Of a stretch of DNA of 64,000 bases, positions 1-12,870 are shown piece after piece; positions within the stretch are counted from its first letter, which is position 1; each line of letters starts with the position of its first letter. Position numbers and translations under genes: made by a program. This DNA is from Synanceia verrucosa. Taxonomy: Eukaryota > Chordata > Actinopteri > Perciformes > Synanceiidae. The notes under the pieces are model-generated. The model saw nothing but the letters and a program-made list of their open reading frames with translations, was not told where the DNA came from and did not search any database. The stretch lies in NCBI GenBank assembly GCA_029721515.1, contig CM056565.1, positions 3,140,242-3,204,241 on the forward strand. The letters are read 5' to 3'.

Positions 1-540
1 AGCAAATAGAGAACAGTTTATAAGATTGTTTAAAGTTAAATTGTGCAAAATAGTAGCTGTCCCACCATTTTTCCACCTAAAAACGCCACTGAATGTGAAT
101 AACAAATAATGAGGCCAACAGCCATGGTGTTTGCTGCTCTTGGCTGGACAGCCTCTGTTTGTCTTAGTGTCGGAGGGCAAATTGAGCCGGCAGCCAAGTG
201 GAATTCTTGGAAACACCAAACAAACCCATATTAAATTTCCAGTGAAATGCCATGGGGAGAGGTGTGGAGCATACAAGGCAGGCAGACAGAGATGTGGACA
301 GCAGAGATTTGGAGAGAGAGGTAGAGGAGAGGGTTGTCTCAGTAGAGAGCGAAAAAATAAAAGGCAAAGTCAGAGAGAAAGGGGGAGAAAGATGAGGAGG
401 GTCACAGAAAGAGATGTTTGAAGACTAAAGAGGGGACATGGGGGAAGTTGGGAGAGGAGACTAGGAAGTGCTGGAGGTGAAGGAGTTGGGTGAAGGGAAA
501 GTGTGGCAGTGCAAATCAATTTTTTGATTGAATTTTCTAT
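1..540. other. Non-coding, purine-rich stretch
   Basis: No gene recognised. Positions 270-500 are rich in GAGA-type purine runs on the plus strand, which explains the short Arg/Glu-rich frames there. Confidence 0.6.
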
Positions 541-712
541 CACAAATTAGCCTCAGAGTGTTGTACAATGTGAACAGAATACTGCACCATCTGTCCTTTA
601 CAAACAACCCGTCACATCATCAACTCCCCCCAAATCTGAGACATGGCAAAAACATCAACAAGTGTAACAGAGGAGGGATCCATCTCCCAGAACAGAGGGA
701 CAACAATGAAAA
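541..712. repeat. Degenerate teleost dispersed repeat
   Basis: Carries the words caaattagcctcagag and ggagggatccatctccc, which I recognise from a common teleost interspersed repeat. The copy is degraded. The family name is not assigned. Confidence 0.4.
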
Positions 713-1059
713 ATACAAATAGACCCTCCCGAAGAAGGACGTATCAACCAAGCACTGGTTTTAAGAGTGCACCTTCAAATTCTGCTTCCATACCCTCCAG
801 TACATCAAATGAACAGTAACAACATGGGGAATACTGATTGACCACCGCTCACTGTATGGACAACTGGTCTGGGGCCAGTTATCAGAGTGAACCATCCATG
901 AACTAGAAAAGAGAGTCTGGTCGCACATGTTTACTCCCCTTTGAGATAGTCTCTTGTATGGGTACCCAACATGATCTCATTCTGCTTTGTCAGACCCCTT
1001 GACATCACTTTTCAGTCAATGTAATTAAAGTATGTTCTTAGGGAGCCCTCAACATCACT

Positions 1060-1300
1060 TTTTGCGTGCAGTAACACATGCTCAATGTCGGAAAACACAC
1101 AAAAATACTTGCTCAGGCAACAAAGTCACTGTCGTTAGGTTTGGGAAACAACAGCATGGCTGGGTTTAAAATGACCATATTGTTAGAGTAAAAAGGTGAC
1201 TTGACGTTGAGAACAATAAACAGCTGACATTTGACACCCTGGGAATAACAACAGGCTGGTGTAGCTGTTCTGCAGCTCAGCCTAGAGTCTCTCAAAGTCC
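1060..1300. repeat. Old dispersed repeat (GTTAGGTTTGGGAAACAAC type)
   Basis: The core gtcgttaggtttgggaaac recalls the widespread teleost repeat with gtttaggcaaccaaac. A related fragment occurs at 38200-38300. Both are too diverged to place in a class. Confidence 0.35.
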
Positions 1301-1467
1301 AATTTAAGGTTTCCTTACAACATTATGGTATGTTGCAACATTATGCTCATTTAATAAATTATTTCTCATTTAGCGTCAAATAGACCATAAAGCAGAGGAT
1401 GCTTTAGGGCGTCTTTAACCCTTTCTCAGTGTGTTGTACCACAGACAAGAGCAGGCTTCAGATTGAA

Positions 1468-1648
1468 GAAGAAGAAGAAGAAGAAGAAGAAGACGACAAC
1501 GCTTTATTGTCATTGTAAGAATGCAACAAAATTCTGTTTGGTTACATCTCTCTTAGTAGCAGCAACATGTCACATTCAGCAGTCGTAAATGTATTAATGA
1601 TAACATAAATGGTAAAAGAAATACAAAACAGCACTAAAGTGCAGATGG

Positions 1649-1683
<35 letters not shown>

Positions 1684-1690
1684 TATTATA

Positions 1691-1741
<51 letters not shown>

Positions 1742-1750
1742 ACACACATG

Positions 1751-1795
<45 letters not shown>

Positions 1796-2112
1796 CATGA
1801 TCCCTGCAGCAGTCTCTTCACAGCCATGGGAAGAAGCTATTTTTGACTTGGAGAACGGAGTGTGTCCTGGATGGGAAGGGTCATTGTGGATCTTTGTGGC
1901 CCAACGGAGGAGTTGGCTCGAGTAGATTTGCTCCAGGTGTTGGAGTAGAGAGCTAGTGATCCACTGAGACGTCTTGTTGACCCGCTGCAGTTGTTTCCTC
2001 TCAGGTGCTGTGCAGCTGGCATACCACACTGTACATCCGTAGGTCAGGACACTCTCTATTGTGTAGTGGTGAAAGGTTCTCAGAAGACATGGAGGGAGTT
2101 TGTTTCTTTTTA
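1468..2112 (-). mobile_element. L2-type LINE fragment, 3' part
   Basis: Minus-strand remnant of a non-LTR retrotransposon. The 3' tail at 1495-1545 (TTTATTGTCATT on the plus strand) ends in a (GAA)n run at 1468-1491. The reading frame 1837-2060 carries the C-terminal reverse-transcriptase blocks VWYASCT and APERKQLQRV, then the tail block HNDPSHPGHTPF, matching the family's usual NDPSHP end. An AT array has expanded inside it (1651-1793). It joins in order with the fragment at 2821-3275, so the two are one insertion split by a later element. Confidence 0.7.
1651..1793. repeat. (TA)n microsatellite
   Basis: Two TA runs separated by GATATTATATCTA and CTACACACATGCA interruptions. It sits inside the LINE remnant. 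Confidence 0.95.
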
Positions 2113-2820
2113 GGGCATTTCACATCTATGGTTCGTTTGCTCTGGTCCGAATCAGGGACCAACTTACAATGTTGCAAATTGCCTCGAGTTTGGTTTGTGT
2201 TCACACGGCAGCATTCATAAGCGGACCAAAATGTGTGATGCACTAGGAAACTGCTCTCTAATTGGTCGGAATTTCCTTGTGGAAAACTCCCAAAAGTAAA
2301 CAAAGAAGAGCAGACTTCAGAGCGGCACTTTTCAATTTTACAGGTAAAGCTACGCAGGTTGCTCTTGGCCCTGGTCATCGTGTATTACGTCGTTTGCACT
2401 TATCACTGTGGCCAGACGGTACAGTTTGAAAATGAGACAAGGCTGAGGCTGGAAAATAATGTCATGATGCACTGGAGTCACCGATGATGTATGATGATGA
2501 TGCATGCATTAATCCTCCTGAACTGAGACATGCTCATCATCCAATAATATTATAATGCACAGCGCAGCTCGCTACGGGAGGTGGTTTAGTCCAGTTTAGT
2601 TGAGTCGGATTGAGGTTGGATCATGTTCTCACCACAATCGAACCGCAACAGAGCTCGTTTGGAACCAGACCGAGATCACCTTTTCAACGGGGTCTCGGTC
2701 CGGTTGTTTTGTTGCGCACCCGAGTGTGATTGATGACCTTCCCAAACAAACCGCACCAAGGGGGTAAACGCTCCAGGGTTTGATTCAACCAAACTAAACA
2801 AGGCAGGTGTGAAAACGCCC
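2113..2820. mobile_element. 708-bp inverted-repeat element (MITE-like), copy 1
   Basis: Begins GGGCATTTCACATC and ends GGTGTGAAAACGCCC, an imperfect terminal inverted repeat. It is bounded by TA on both sides. Removing it restores the LINE frame (tttcttttta joined to agtgttc), so TA is the target duplication. The interior has GGTCCG-rich words shared with the element at 27737. No transposase frame is present, so it is non-autonomous. TA target and TIR suggest a Tc1/mariner-like or related mobiliser, but the superfamily is not proven. Confidence 0.7.
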
Positions 2821-3275
2821 TAAGTGTTCTCAGGTAAAAGAGACGCTGCTGGGCCTGTTTAATGGTGTGGGTGGTGTTCACAGTCCAGCCCAGGTCCTCT
2901 GAGATGTACAGTCCAAGGAACTTGTAGTTGTTGACCCGCTCCACTTCTTCTCCATTTATGCTCAGGCCTGAATGTAATGTGGTCCTTGTCTTTCGGAAGT
3001 CAGTGATGAGATCTTTTGTCTTTTTGGTGTTGAGGTTGAGGTGGTTGTCACTGCACCAGGCTGTGCTCGGACCTCCTCATCATCATTACTGATCAGTCCA
3101 ACAATGGTTGTATCGTCCACAAAATTGATGAGGGTGTTGGAGCCATGGGTGGCGACACAGTCGTGGGTGCACAGCGTGTACAAGACTGGGCTCAGAACAC
3201 ACCCCTGAGAAATGCCGGTATTGAGAACAATGGTGGACTCAGTCCAGTCAACAGACCTCATCCCTCTGTGGGTGT
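2821..3275 (-). mobile_element. L2-type LINE fragment, reverse-transcriptase core
   Basis: Minus-strand frame with reverse-transcriptase motif B, GISQGCVLSPVLYTL, and the catalytic box FVDD (3112-3123), followed by TTIVGLI. The next block KFLGLYISEDLGW at 2860-2930 matches the thumb region. The element is truncated at its 5' side near 3275 and has frameshifts. It is continuous with 1468-2112 once the inserted 708-bp element is removed. L2/Maui-type assignment comes from the HDCVATH and QGCVLSP words. Confidence 0.75.
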
Positions 3276-6200
3276 GTGCAGAGGAACAAGATGTTCAATT
3301 GCAATTAATGATTGCTCGCCACGGCCACGTATTTATTGTCCACAACGATGTGCTGTGCTGCATCATTCACATTTTGGGAGGTAACTCAAATTCCCTCTTA
3401 GCACCCATTATTTAAATCATTATGTCCTTAAAGTTGTAAAATGTACAACTAAATCAATGTAAACAGTGATTTAAAGGAAATGCTCCGCTACGCTACAGGT
3501 CACAAATTTAAGAAGAAAAAAAAAACTAAATTGTGAGTATTTGCACTACATGAATTCCACCGAAAAAATTAAATCACATGATCTTTGATGCATAAATTAT
3601 ATTATATGCATAAATATCTTTTCTATAATAAACCCAGACTCGGCTGTGGAGATGTGCTCGTTATTATCTCAAGTGTGCAGGTTTGTGTAGAGAACTTGCA
3701 CTGTGTTTATTATGATGTCATACGTGTCCTTAATTGTGACTGCAAAACCTCACCTCGGTGATTCCACAACTTTCTATTAGTTGTTTTAGTTTGTATGAGA
3801 TAGTCCACTGTACAGCAGTACACATAAAAATGGTACACATAACAACCACCCTGCTCCATTGATTTGACTGAACTCTATTTCTCTGGGTGGTTAGCACTTC
3901 AGACACAACTGTCTGTGAACAAGCACTAAAAAAGTGAGTTTTTCATATGTTCCTTTAAAGGGGGGAGCTAAAGAAGATGAAGTCACACCTGGCCACAAGA
4001 AAAAAAAAAAAATAATGAATACAAACTCATATCTTGCGCTTGCAAACAAATGCTATTTGTCAGGTTTAAAATGGTGAAATAACTCTCACAAAACTGCAGG
4101 TGCCTCAATGTAAACCGCCCTGAGGAGAACGTTTGATAAACCAGACCTACATTCCAGATCCAGATCAAGGTCTACTTTGAGGTAACAGCCTCACATTCTC
4201 CCTGTGTGTTGCCCCCCTTCTCTTGACTGAAGGGACATCTGGAGCGCATTAAGGTACTGAGGACATTGGATCTCCCCAGAGCGCCTGACTGGATGGGTGG
4301 CCCACTGCACAGCCCTTTCAGCAGCAGGGCCAGGCCCTGATTGATATAGGGAGCCCCACACACACACTTAACACTCACACACACACTGACAAATCCCACT
4401 CAGTGCATGGACCATTTAAACATTGCTGCTAACATGGATTAGTATGGACACATGTACTTCCACCTTTCACTGTGTTTAGTTTGGCCTATCAATCATGCAT
4501 TGTGCACAGATTCACATTATGTGCTGCACATTCTTACAATGTATGTATGTAAGGTAGGCTATGAAAGTGCACTGTAATACAAGCTGGCAATCAATAAAAT
4601 CACAATGGCAGCAAATACTGATGTATCAACCCATTCTCACTCCCAACACATATCGAATTATCGACAGTCAGGGCATGTGACATGCTAGTAAGAGAGTGAC
4701 AGTCCGCTAAGGGTGTGAGAGCGGAGCATGGATCAAGCAAACACATAAATTTCAACCAGAAGGCCTCTGTTGGTGGCCCATGTGAAACTACTGTAAAAAT
4801 AATGGATGATAGGGGCAATTATGATGAGTGAAAAGTATTTGGAGAGGACGGAGTGGGAATGTGCTGGCTATATGGTAGTTTATAAAATTACTAAAAAACC
4901 TTCATTATACAAATAAAGAAAACCCATCTTGTTCTTAGGTATTGTATTTTTTCATTAATCATGGGACAGCCATTTCTGTACAATTTTTCTCAGCAAATGC
5001 TCCTCATGCAACGAGAAAACAAACTTTTCCAAAGGAGGAAAGTTCAAAGAACCTCATCATTTCCAGTAAATTGCTTTGCCTGATTTGCCATTTCAAATAA
5101 ATTGCAGTGTTGGCCAAAATGTGCAATTCACAGGAAGTCGTCCCCTCAGCCACACAGAAGAAGTTAATCCATATTTCACATTTCAATATAAGATGGAAGC
5201 GGAGAGAAAGGGAAGGAAAGGGAAGATAGGTAACTCCTTGCCAGGAGATGAGGAGCTGGAGGGGAGGGGTGGTGGGAGAAGCTGTGGGAGTGGAGAAAAG
5301 GCGAGAGAATGGGAAGAAACAGGCGCCATTTAGAGTAAATAGCATCCAAAAACCCTCTCCAATTATCTTTGCCTGCCATGCCAGTGAGACTGACTTAATT
5401 AAAACGACTTGAGAGGGAGGGGAGAGAGGAAGGAACTGCCAGTGATTGAGGGGGCAGGCAGGCAGGCGACGTATCTGCACTGAAACACAAAGCTCAGGCA
5501 TCGCACAGGCTGTCGGCCACTCTCCCTTTTCAATTCCCCACTTCAAAAGAGAATAAAGAAAAAATAATAAAATAGAGCGGGGATCCTCACCATCCATAGC
5601 CATGTAATTGCACTATTTCAATCCTACATTTTTATCATTGTTAGAATATTCGATGAGGGGGGAAAAATGATAAAAAAGGATAATAAAATAGCTTTTTTTG
5701 TTCTTGTCTGATTCCCCCCTTCTCCAATCCCTCTGCCTTTTTCTGAGGAAAAACCTCTGACAGTGACCTTTTCGCATGAGGTCTGTTTCTATGGAAACAA
5801 TGTCCAGCCCCTCTGTGTTTGGTGTTTTCTTGTCATCGGGCAGCCAAAACTGGCCCAGTTGTGACCACAAGGAAGAATGTATCATGTTTAAAGATGATGC
5901 ATGGGAATATATAAAATCATGGAGAACATGATGCCTTTTCGAACCCCTCGAGACATCATCTAAGATGCAATCCAATCATGCATCTTAGGAATTAATTAAC
6001 AAAAGCAATATTCAATATGTGCAAATGTGAAATCAGTAACTAGTGGTTTCCTACTATGGCTGCTGCAGGAATGAGTTCTAAAACCTGAAAGTGAGTCAGC
6101 ACTGTATCTCTTCAGGTTGCCTCAGTGGATAAATGCCTGACATGCAGTGTGTGTTTAACACACGCTTAAGAAACGTGAACATTTTGCTCCAGGAAATAAA

Positions 6201-6860
6201 ACACTTTTACAAGTCCACTTTTACAGCCTTGGTCTGTTTACACTCATGTTACACGATATTTTTGCTAATATTTTTCTATAAAAAATAAAACTCACAGTGA
6301 TATAATATTTTCCATGATGTTCCACATGTGACACTGGTGCTCCTTCAACACGTTCTCCTACAAAATGACATTGCCATACAACTAAACTGCTTTCCCAGTA
6401 ACATTTGGGAAACATACCTTTAGAAAAACAGCAGCAAAACTAGTTGCTTAGGTTCAGCAAAAATCATTATCATTTGGCCTTAAATGACTAGATCTGTAAT
6501 TATCATTTAAAATGTTAATCACAGTACATGAACAGCAGCTTCCTTGGTGAACGTTCCCCCCACATGGGGACCACGGCTTTTATTTTTGAAAGTCACTCCA
6601 AATTACTATTAAACCACTAAATTACTACTATTACTATTGTAGTCATAAATGTGGTCACTGTGATAAGAAAAAAATAAAGATAGACAACAAAAATGTATCG
6701 CAAATTTCAAATACCACAGCATTACAAGCAAATATTAAAGGACCAAAAATACCAGGTGATGTTAATCAATATTTAAAATATGTGCTTACATTTACAATTC
6801 AGATCTAAAATGTGCTACTTTCTGAGTAGTCGTATAACTCACTACACTTTATAAAGACTG
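3276..6860. other. Non-coding region
   Basis: No exon is supported. A 4610-4720 stretch (cccattctcactcccaacac) resembles a degraded dispersed repeat. The longest repeat-free frame (5004-5603, minus, 199 residues) has no recognisable motif. Balanced-composition islands near 5330-5420 and 5780-6000 could be conserved elements. Confidence 0.5.
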
Positions 6861-6881
6861 AGCTGCTGATGTCATGTCATG

Positions 6882-6909
<28 letters not shown>
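6882..6909. repeat. (CA)n microsatellite
   Basis: About 14 CA units. Confidence 0.9.
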
Positions 6910-6915
<6 letters not shown>

Positions 6916-8959
6916 CTTGATCAGCCCATACACACTAAGTGCTCATGTGTCACAGCTAACACCTGTTACTGCGCTTTTGTCTTGTGAGCTTATTGTAATA
7001 GAGTGTACAGCACTTCTCACTAAACACAACACAAACTCAGACTGTCTCATCAAATGTGTTTGCGCAGAAGGTTGGTGGGCGCTGTAATTCCAAGTAGAAG
7101 TGTGAGAATACACTGTAGGACGTTAATTGCCAGAATTGGACAACCACTGTATCAATACACACTAGCTGGAAATAGCAGGCAACGACAGCTTGGATGGAAA
7201 TCAAAGTTTAAAAAGAAAATAAAAACAGCAATGATGAAAACTTTGCAACCAACAGGTCATTGCATTTGACTCGAGAAGTTCATGTATTTTTTTTTCTTTG
7301 CATAAAATGACATTTTAAAACAAGCTGTACAGTACTGCTCTGAGACAGTACACTGGTTTTTACTACATAAAAGCAGTAAACGCTGTTGATTAGACACTGT
7401 CTGAGAGGTTTGGAGTGTGAAGGTGAAAGAAGAGTCTCGGTGTGTGAGACAGAGCAGGGAGGGCTGAGCTAGCATGACAACTGCTATTTTGATGGGGCCA
7501 AAGCCAAGTATCTCCACATATCCACTTTCCCTCTCCATTCATCCCCGTCCTCTCTGCTTCGTCTTCCCCTCAGCGACTCTGCTTCTCACTGGCCAGATTG
7601 TTCTGTAGAATGGAGACGCATACACAAAGACACACACTAGCACAGTCTCAGCTCCAGTTGCCAGGGAGACCGCCATACCAGGGCTCTGACCCAGGAGGTT
7701 TGGGACTGTTTTTCAACCCCCACTCCCCCCCAAAAAGCAGGAGAGATGGCAGCTGTAGGACAGCTGTTCTTACCAGGCCTGAGTCTAAAACCACAACCAT
7801 CGTCCCACCATCAGTGCAGCCTGGACGGCATTTAAGGGGACAAAAACAGCCTGCAGCTCCAATGATTAGACACATCTGCCGTACTTAGTAGATTCTCCAC
7901 AACAGTCTGTGGAAAAGAACAGAAAATGACCTGACCAAGTGGACTATAAATTTCAAAATGCTTTCAACTCCCTGTCAGTTAATAAGCTGCTTTCATTTTT
8001 TCTATCCATACAACCATGTTGGTTTGTTTCCTTTGCTTTAGCAATTTAACCATATTTAATGAAAGACTATAGCTCACCTAAGTATGGCTCTTCAACACCC
8101 TAGTGTTAATTTACAAGCTGACCACAGAAAGCTAATTACTAAAAAAGCTATGAGTAATATGAATATGAACCCTCGCTCTAGCTGAGTCGGTGTTAGTTGT
8201 GTTTCGAAAAAACTGGGTTAGTTCGGATTTTTTAAAGTGGGCTTGTGTCCTTTGAGGTAAATGATGGTAAATGTTTTTGTGAATGGACTCTGGTAGCTTT
8301 CCAAAGAGTGATAAAACGGCTTCAGTTCGCTGTCTGAAAAGGGTTAGTATCTAAACACTCATTCACACACTGACGGCTCAGCCTCAGGAGCTGCTTGTGA
8401 CATGTGGACTGGAGGAGTGCTGACCTTCCAACTGGTAGACTACCTGTTCTGCTTCAGCTAAGCTATATTTAGCATATATTCACCTCTTCACATCACACAA
8501 ATGGCAAATGTACATATCACTGTCTTCAAGATTCCATTCACAAAAACAGTAATTTTACCTTTTAGCATTCAGAAAGGCACAGTATTTTGAGACATTAGGG
8601 AAGCTACAGAGTGATATCAAAACCACCAAAATAATAATAACTGACCCATCCTTTTTTTAACAAAGGTTAGATTGTAGTATCAGTATGAAATGAATGAAAC
8701 ATTTGAATGAAAATGTTTAGACATTTACAGCTTGGCTGTTCAAATGTGGCTTGAGATTAATACTCACAACTGTGGTATTATTTGGTATTATTATTATTAT
8801 TAGTTATATTTTAACACATTTTATTTTCTGCATTACTTTGAAAACCTGAAAATGTCTTCAGCCTAATGAAAACACAATAAGCATTGAAGCACTGATCGCA
8901 CAAACTCTTCATATTTGAATTAATATCAATAATCAAATTGTTTGTACATTTTCACATTT

Positions 8960-8961
<2 letters not shown>
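6910..8961. other. Non-coding region
   Basis: No gene or recognisable repeat. Short frames near 7257-7888 show no conserved motif or splice context. Confidence 0.5.

Positions 8962-9016
<55 letters not shown>
8962..9016. repeat. (AT)n microsatellite
   Basis: About 27 AT units, directly abutting the SINE that follows. Confidence 0.95.
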
Positions 9017-9020
<4 letters not shown>

Positions 9021-9379
9021 GCACGGTGGTGTAGTGGTTAGCACTGTCGCCTCACAGCAAGAAGGTACCGGGTTCGAGGCCCGGGGCCTTTCTGTGTGGA
9101 GTTTGCATGTTCTCGTGTCTGTGTGGGTTCTCTCTGGTACTCCGGCTTCCTCCCACCATCCAAAAACATGCATGGGGATTAGGTTAATTGGTTAATTTAA
9201 ATTGACCGTAGGTGTGAATGTGAGTGTGAGTGGTTGTCTGTCTCTATGTGTCCTGTGATGAAGTGGAGACTTGTCCAGGGTGTACCCTGTCTTTCACCCT
9301 AAGACAGCTGGGATAGGCTCCAGCCCCCCAAAGACCCTATGAGAGGATAAGCGGTAGAAAATGGATGAATGGATGGATG
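9017..9379 (+). mobile_element. tRNA-headed SINE, near full length
   Basis: The head has a pol III A box, TGGTGTAGTGGTTAGC at 9027-9042, and a B box, GGTTCGAGGCC, from 9071. A body follows (tgtgtggagtttgcatgttc, then ggttaattggttaattt). The tail is ggataagcggtagaaaatgg followed by (ATGGATGG)n. This is a very common teleost SINE-like repeat. The 5' end butts onto the AT array, so no target duplication can be read there. A second copy of the head is at 61580. Confidence 0.8.
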
Positions 9380-10889
9380 CTGCCTTGTTGTTTATGTCAC
9401 TAAAATCTCCTCGATGCCACTTTCTGATTCCTATCTGCATGCCGTCCCCACAGCGGATAATTACCTCCCATTGGGCCTGACTGTGAAGAAATAGGCCGGC
9501 AAATCTCGTCAATGTTTCACTGTTTAAGGGCTTGTTAAATTAAAAGGGAATTGTGACCTTTTATACAATATTCAGATGTGATATTAGGAGCACACATGCT
9601 GTATGTAACAGGCAGATTATATCCCATGCTCCCATAAACAAACCAGCTCATACATAACATTCAGGGAATGAACCTGAGCCAGGTTTGTGGTAGTAGTACA
9701 CCCACTTTACAGTATCCATTACTCCACTGACTCTATAATGCTTGCTCCTCATAGGTGAACACGTTGCTTTATTCAGCGTGTAATAGAATTTGGCAGGCCC
9801 CTCATCTGCAGGAGCCAAAAAGGCCATTGGGCTGAAACCAACGGCAGACAAACCGTGTCAGCTTTAAGAAGTCGCTGCAAATTAAAGTACAGGGCAACTG
9901 ATCTTGCAACTGCAGAACGCACATTGTAGCTACATTCCAGTGGGGAACAGAGCGATTTCACAAAGATGGATGGACGCCTTTCAGTGCCTGTGAAGGGCAG
10001 ACAGATCAGTAGGGCATCATTAGCTCTGTGAAGGGTTGGTCTGATGGTTTGAATGGAAATCATTGTTAACATTACTGCACTGAGAATTTTGGGTATGAGG
10101 TAAATATGTGTATATTGTTTTGTATATATTGTACATAATATATTTCAAACATAACGACATGTTTGCAAGCATTCAGCATTCAGCTGTGTGGTTACACATC
10201 ACACTGATGAGAAATACCAAAAAATATTTCTTTCTGAAGAAGCAGCCTGTTTCTTCTCTTGTCACACTTTCTCTCTGTTGCCGTTTGCTTGGAACTACAT
10301 TATTAAAAAGAACAGATATTTTCATAGAGCAGAATTCACCATCGGGCAACAGCAACAGATTTAAGAGCTCTGAATTATTTTATGACCTATGGGCTTCTGA
10401 TGGCCTTATTGCCTCAGCATCATAACAGTTTGTTGTGTTCAAGCCATGTATTCACATCCACCCATGTTTGCACTAATCTGCGTCTCTCTCTGTCTAAATG
10501 AGGTGTGAAATATGTGGGAGGATTTGGACTGGACTGTCCACTCACTTCTGAAATATATAATTTAATATGTATCTGTTGCTGTTTCTCTGCCAACAATTAA
10601 ATAGTTGCCTTGAGGCATCTTCCAACAGCATGGGACCCATAAAATAGATGCTTTTCATGTTGAATTGGACAGCCAGAGGGATTATATGCACTTATCAGTT
10701 CATCAGTGTGTCTCCTTCTCCTCTGTTGAGTCTTTCAGGAGTATTGTCTTTCTGTATATTAAGCTAGTAGTCCTCTAGAGGAAGAGAAGCTGCTCTTTTT
10801 TGCATCACAGTACCAGGAAAAGGAGCAGCCTAAGTTATAACAGTGGTGATTTGGCTCTCCCCCTCCATCTGTTTTGTTTTCCTTCCATC

Positions 10890-11075
10890 TCCCTCTTTTT
10901 GATGAGCTGGGTCTTCAGTCCCCCTTATAAAATCCCATTAGCTCTTAATGAAGTCGGGCTCCTAGGCTCTCGGCCTCACCTCATTTAGCACGATTGTCTG
11001 GCGGCCATTAGCATGGAGGCAATTACAGCCGCACGACAAGAGTAATTGGAAATGCCGACAGGGACCCTGAGAAAT
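10890..11075. promoter_or_regulatory. Possible conserved non-coding element
   Basis: Complex, repeat-free sequence with homeodomain-type words (CCATTAGC twice, GTAATTGG, GCAATTAC). It would lie within the presumed pknox2 first intron. Judged by eye only, so conservation is unproven. Confidence 0.25.
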
Positions 11076-12479
11076 GGGAATAAATAAATATTAAAAAAAA
11101 AAAATATTCAAACTAATAAGCTTCCATTCAGATGACGGTGAAGAAGCCGCATGTGTCTAAGTTAAATCAACATAATTACAATTAGGGTTGGTAGGGTATA
11201 AAGCCTGGGTGAGGCAGAAATGGATATGGATGGATTGGAGGGTGAGGGGTGAGCATAGATGTAGCGTGGTGGAGGGGATGGTGGTGTTCACACAGTGAAG
11301 GAAATAATGTAGAGCATATGCATGACTCCAAATACATGTAACAGAGAGGTCAGACAGAGAGCTTCAGTGTGTGCTAGCATGCCTTCCAGTCTTCTTTGAT
11401 TAGTCACACTTTCCATTCTGTAGCCAAAATAGAGTCTTGAATCATTTTATTACCTCAAGAAACAAAAAGTATCTGACACATGCTTTGCTAAAGACAAAGA
11501 TGGTGTGATATTAAGCTATAGGCAGAGGTGGCTGATGGACTTCCACCAGCTGAACTGGCTCTAACTGTAACTCAGGAGGAAACACAAATGAATTGTGTCC
11601 ATGAGCGAGGCTAAATGAGGCCATAAACACTTTACTGCCAGCATTCCACCAACATCCAATTTGTAATAACATGCTGTGTTTGCAAGATGAATTCCTGTGA
11701 TGAATTACAGCAGGTCATATTATTGTGCTGTTGGTTCAGCATATTAGTTAGCAGGACATCAGGGTAAAACTTATGGATACTTGACTCTAAATAAATAGTA
11801 AAAGTTAGTTTTATTGAAACTCAGGCAGTGTAAAGGTATGATCTGTGATGAAAAAACTGAAAAAGACATACTCAGGTGTTGTATGACTCATTCAAATTCA
11901 AATAAAAATTAAATTTTCCCAATTTCAATCCTGTGTCTCTGTTTAATTATTCACATGGCTCTTGTTACATACCAAACATGAGAAAAATATCAGGTTATCT
12001 TTTCTCTCCTCTACAGGGGTGTTCACAAAAAAAACACACTTCACTATTTGTGGGTGATAGCTAATAGAGCAATATGAAGATAAAGGAAAAAATATCCAAA
12101 TTTCCAAAACCATGTGACTGAGGTCCTGTACACTGTACACTGCTTTTCAATATGACAGACAATGATCAGACATGCAGGCTGTGATCTACACTGACCTGAG
12201 AACTACACTGAAACATTTACTGTATGTCAAGTAAAATCAAGGAAAAAAATGACAAAATGTGGAATAGGATGACTTTATTATTAGATGAAGCTGACTATAC
12301 TGAGACAACAGCAGGCTGCAGGCTTGGTGCCAGATTGCCATGGCATCAACCCCTCAATAAGTTCAAGCTCAGTCTGCCGCCTCGTTCCCACCACAGCCTC
12401 TGCTGCCCCCTTTCCTGCCTCTTAAGCTAACTGGCAGGTGGCAGAAACCTGATCAGCACTCGCCTTCATCAAGGAAGCA

Positions 12480-12870
12480 CTCCCATCTGAAATGGGCACG
12501 CTGCCCACTCATCCACCCAAGGGCCACAGCACAGGGGCCTCTGAGGCAGGACAAGGTTTGTGTAAATGAGGTCGGGGAGCTGGGCTACAATGGCAACAGA
12601 AACATGGGTGGGAGAGAGGGGAAAGGGGTATAATGGGCTTTTTGGCTGAAGAACCAAGCAGCGTTCCTGGCACCGGGTGTCCAGGGCTCAAACGGGAAAC
12701 AAGAAGCTGGCTCCCACAATAGTCAGCGCGAGAGTCCCACAGGGTCGTCCACAATAGCAGGGCAAGCGGCTGCTGTCAACAATGACCTCCAAGGCCTCAC
12801 TGCTTGAACTGAGATCGTCCCGCCCTTCAGCACTTCCCTTTTAGCACTGCCATGCAGCTAATGTAGGGAT
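12480..12870. promoter_or_regulatory. Possible conserved non-coding element
   Basis: GC-rich, low-repeat block with words such as GTCAACAATGACC and GCAGCTAATG. Frames on both strands stay open for 60-80 codons but show no known domain. It could be an enhancer or an unrecognised exon. Confidence 0.22.

Noticed and set aside
5004..5603. 199-codon minus-strand frame, the longest outside repeats
   Set aside because: No recognisable domain, low-complexity Pro/Ser and Leu stretches, and no splice or promoter context. Best taken as chance, possibly in conserved non-coding DNA.
9017..9090. Possible tRNA gene
   Set aside because: A and B boxes are present but the segment continues into a SINE body and tail and lacks a paired acceptor stem.
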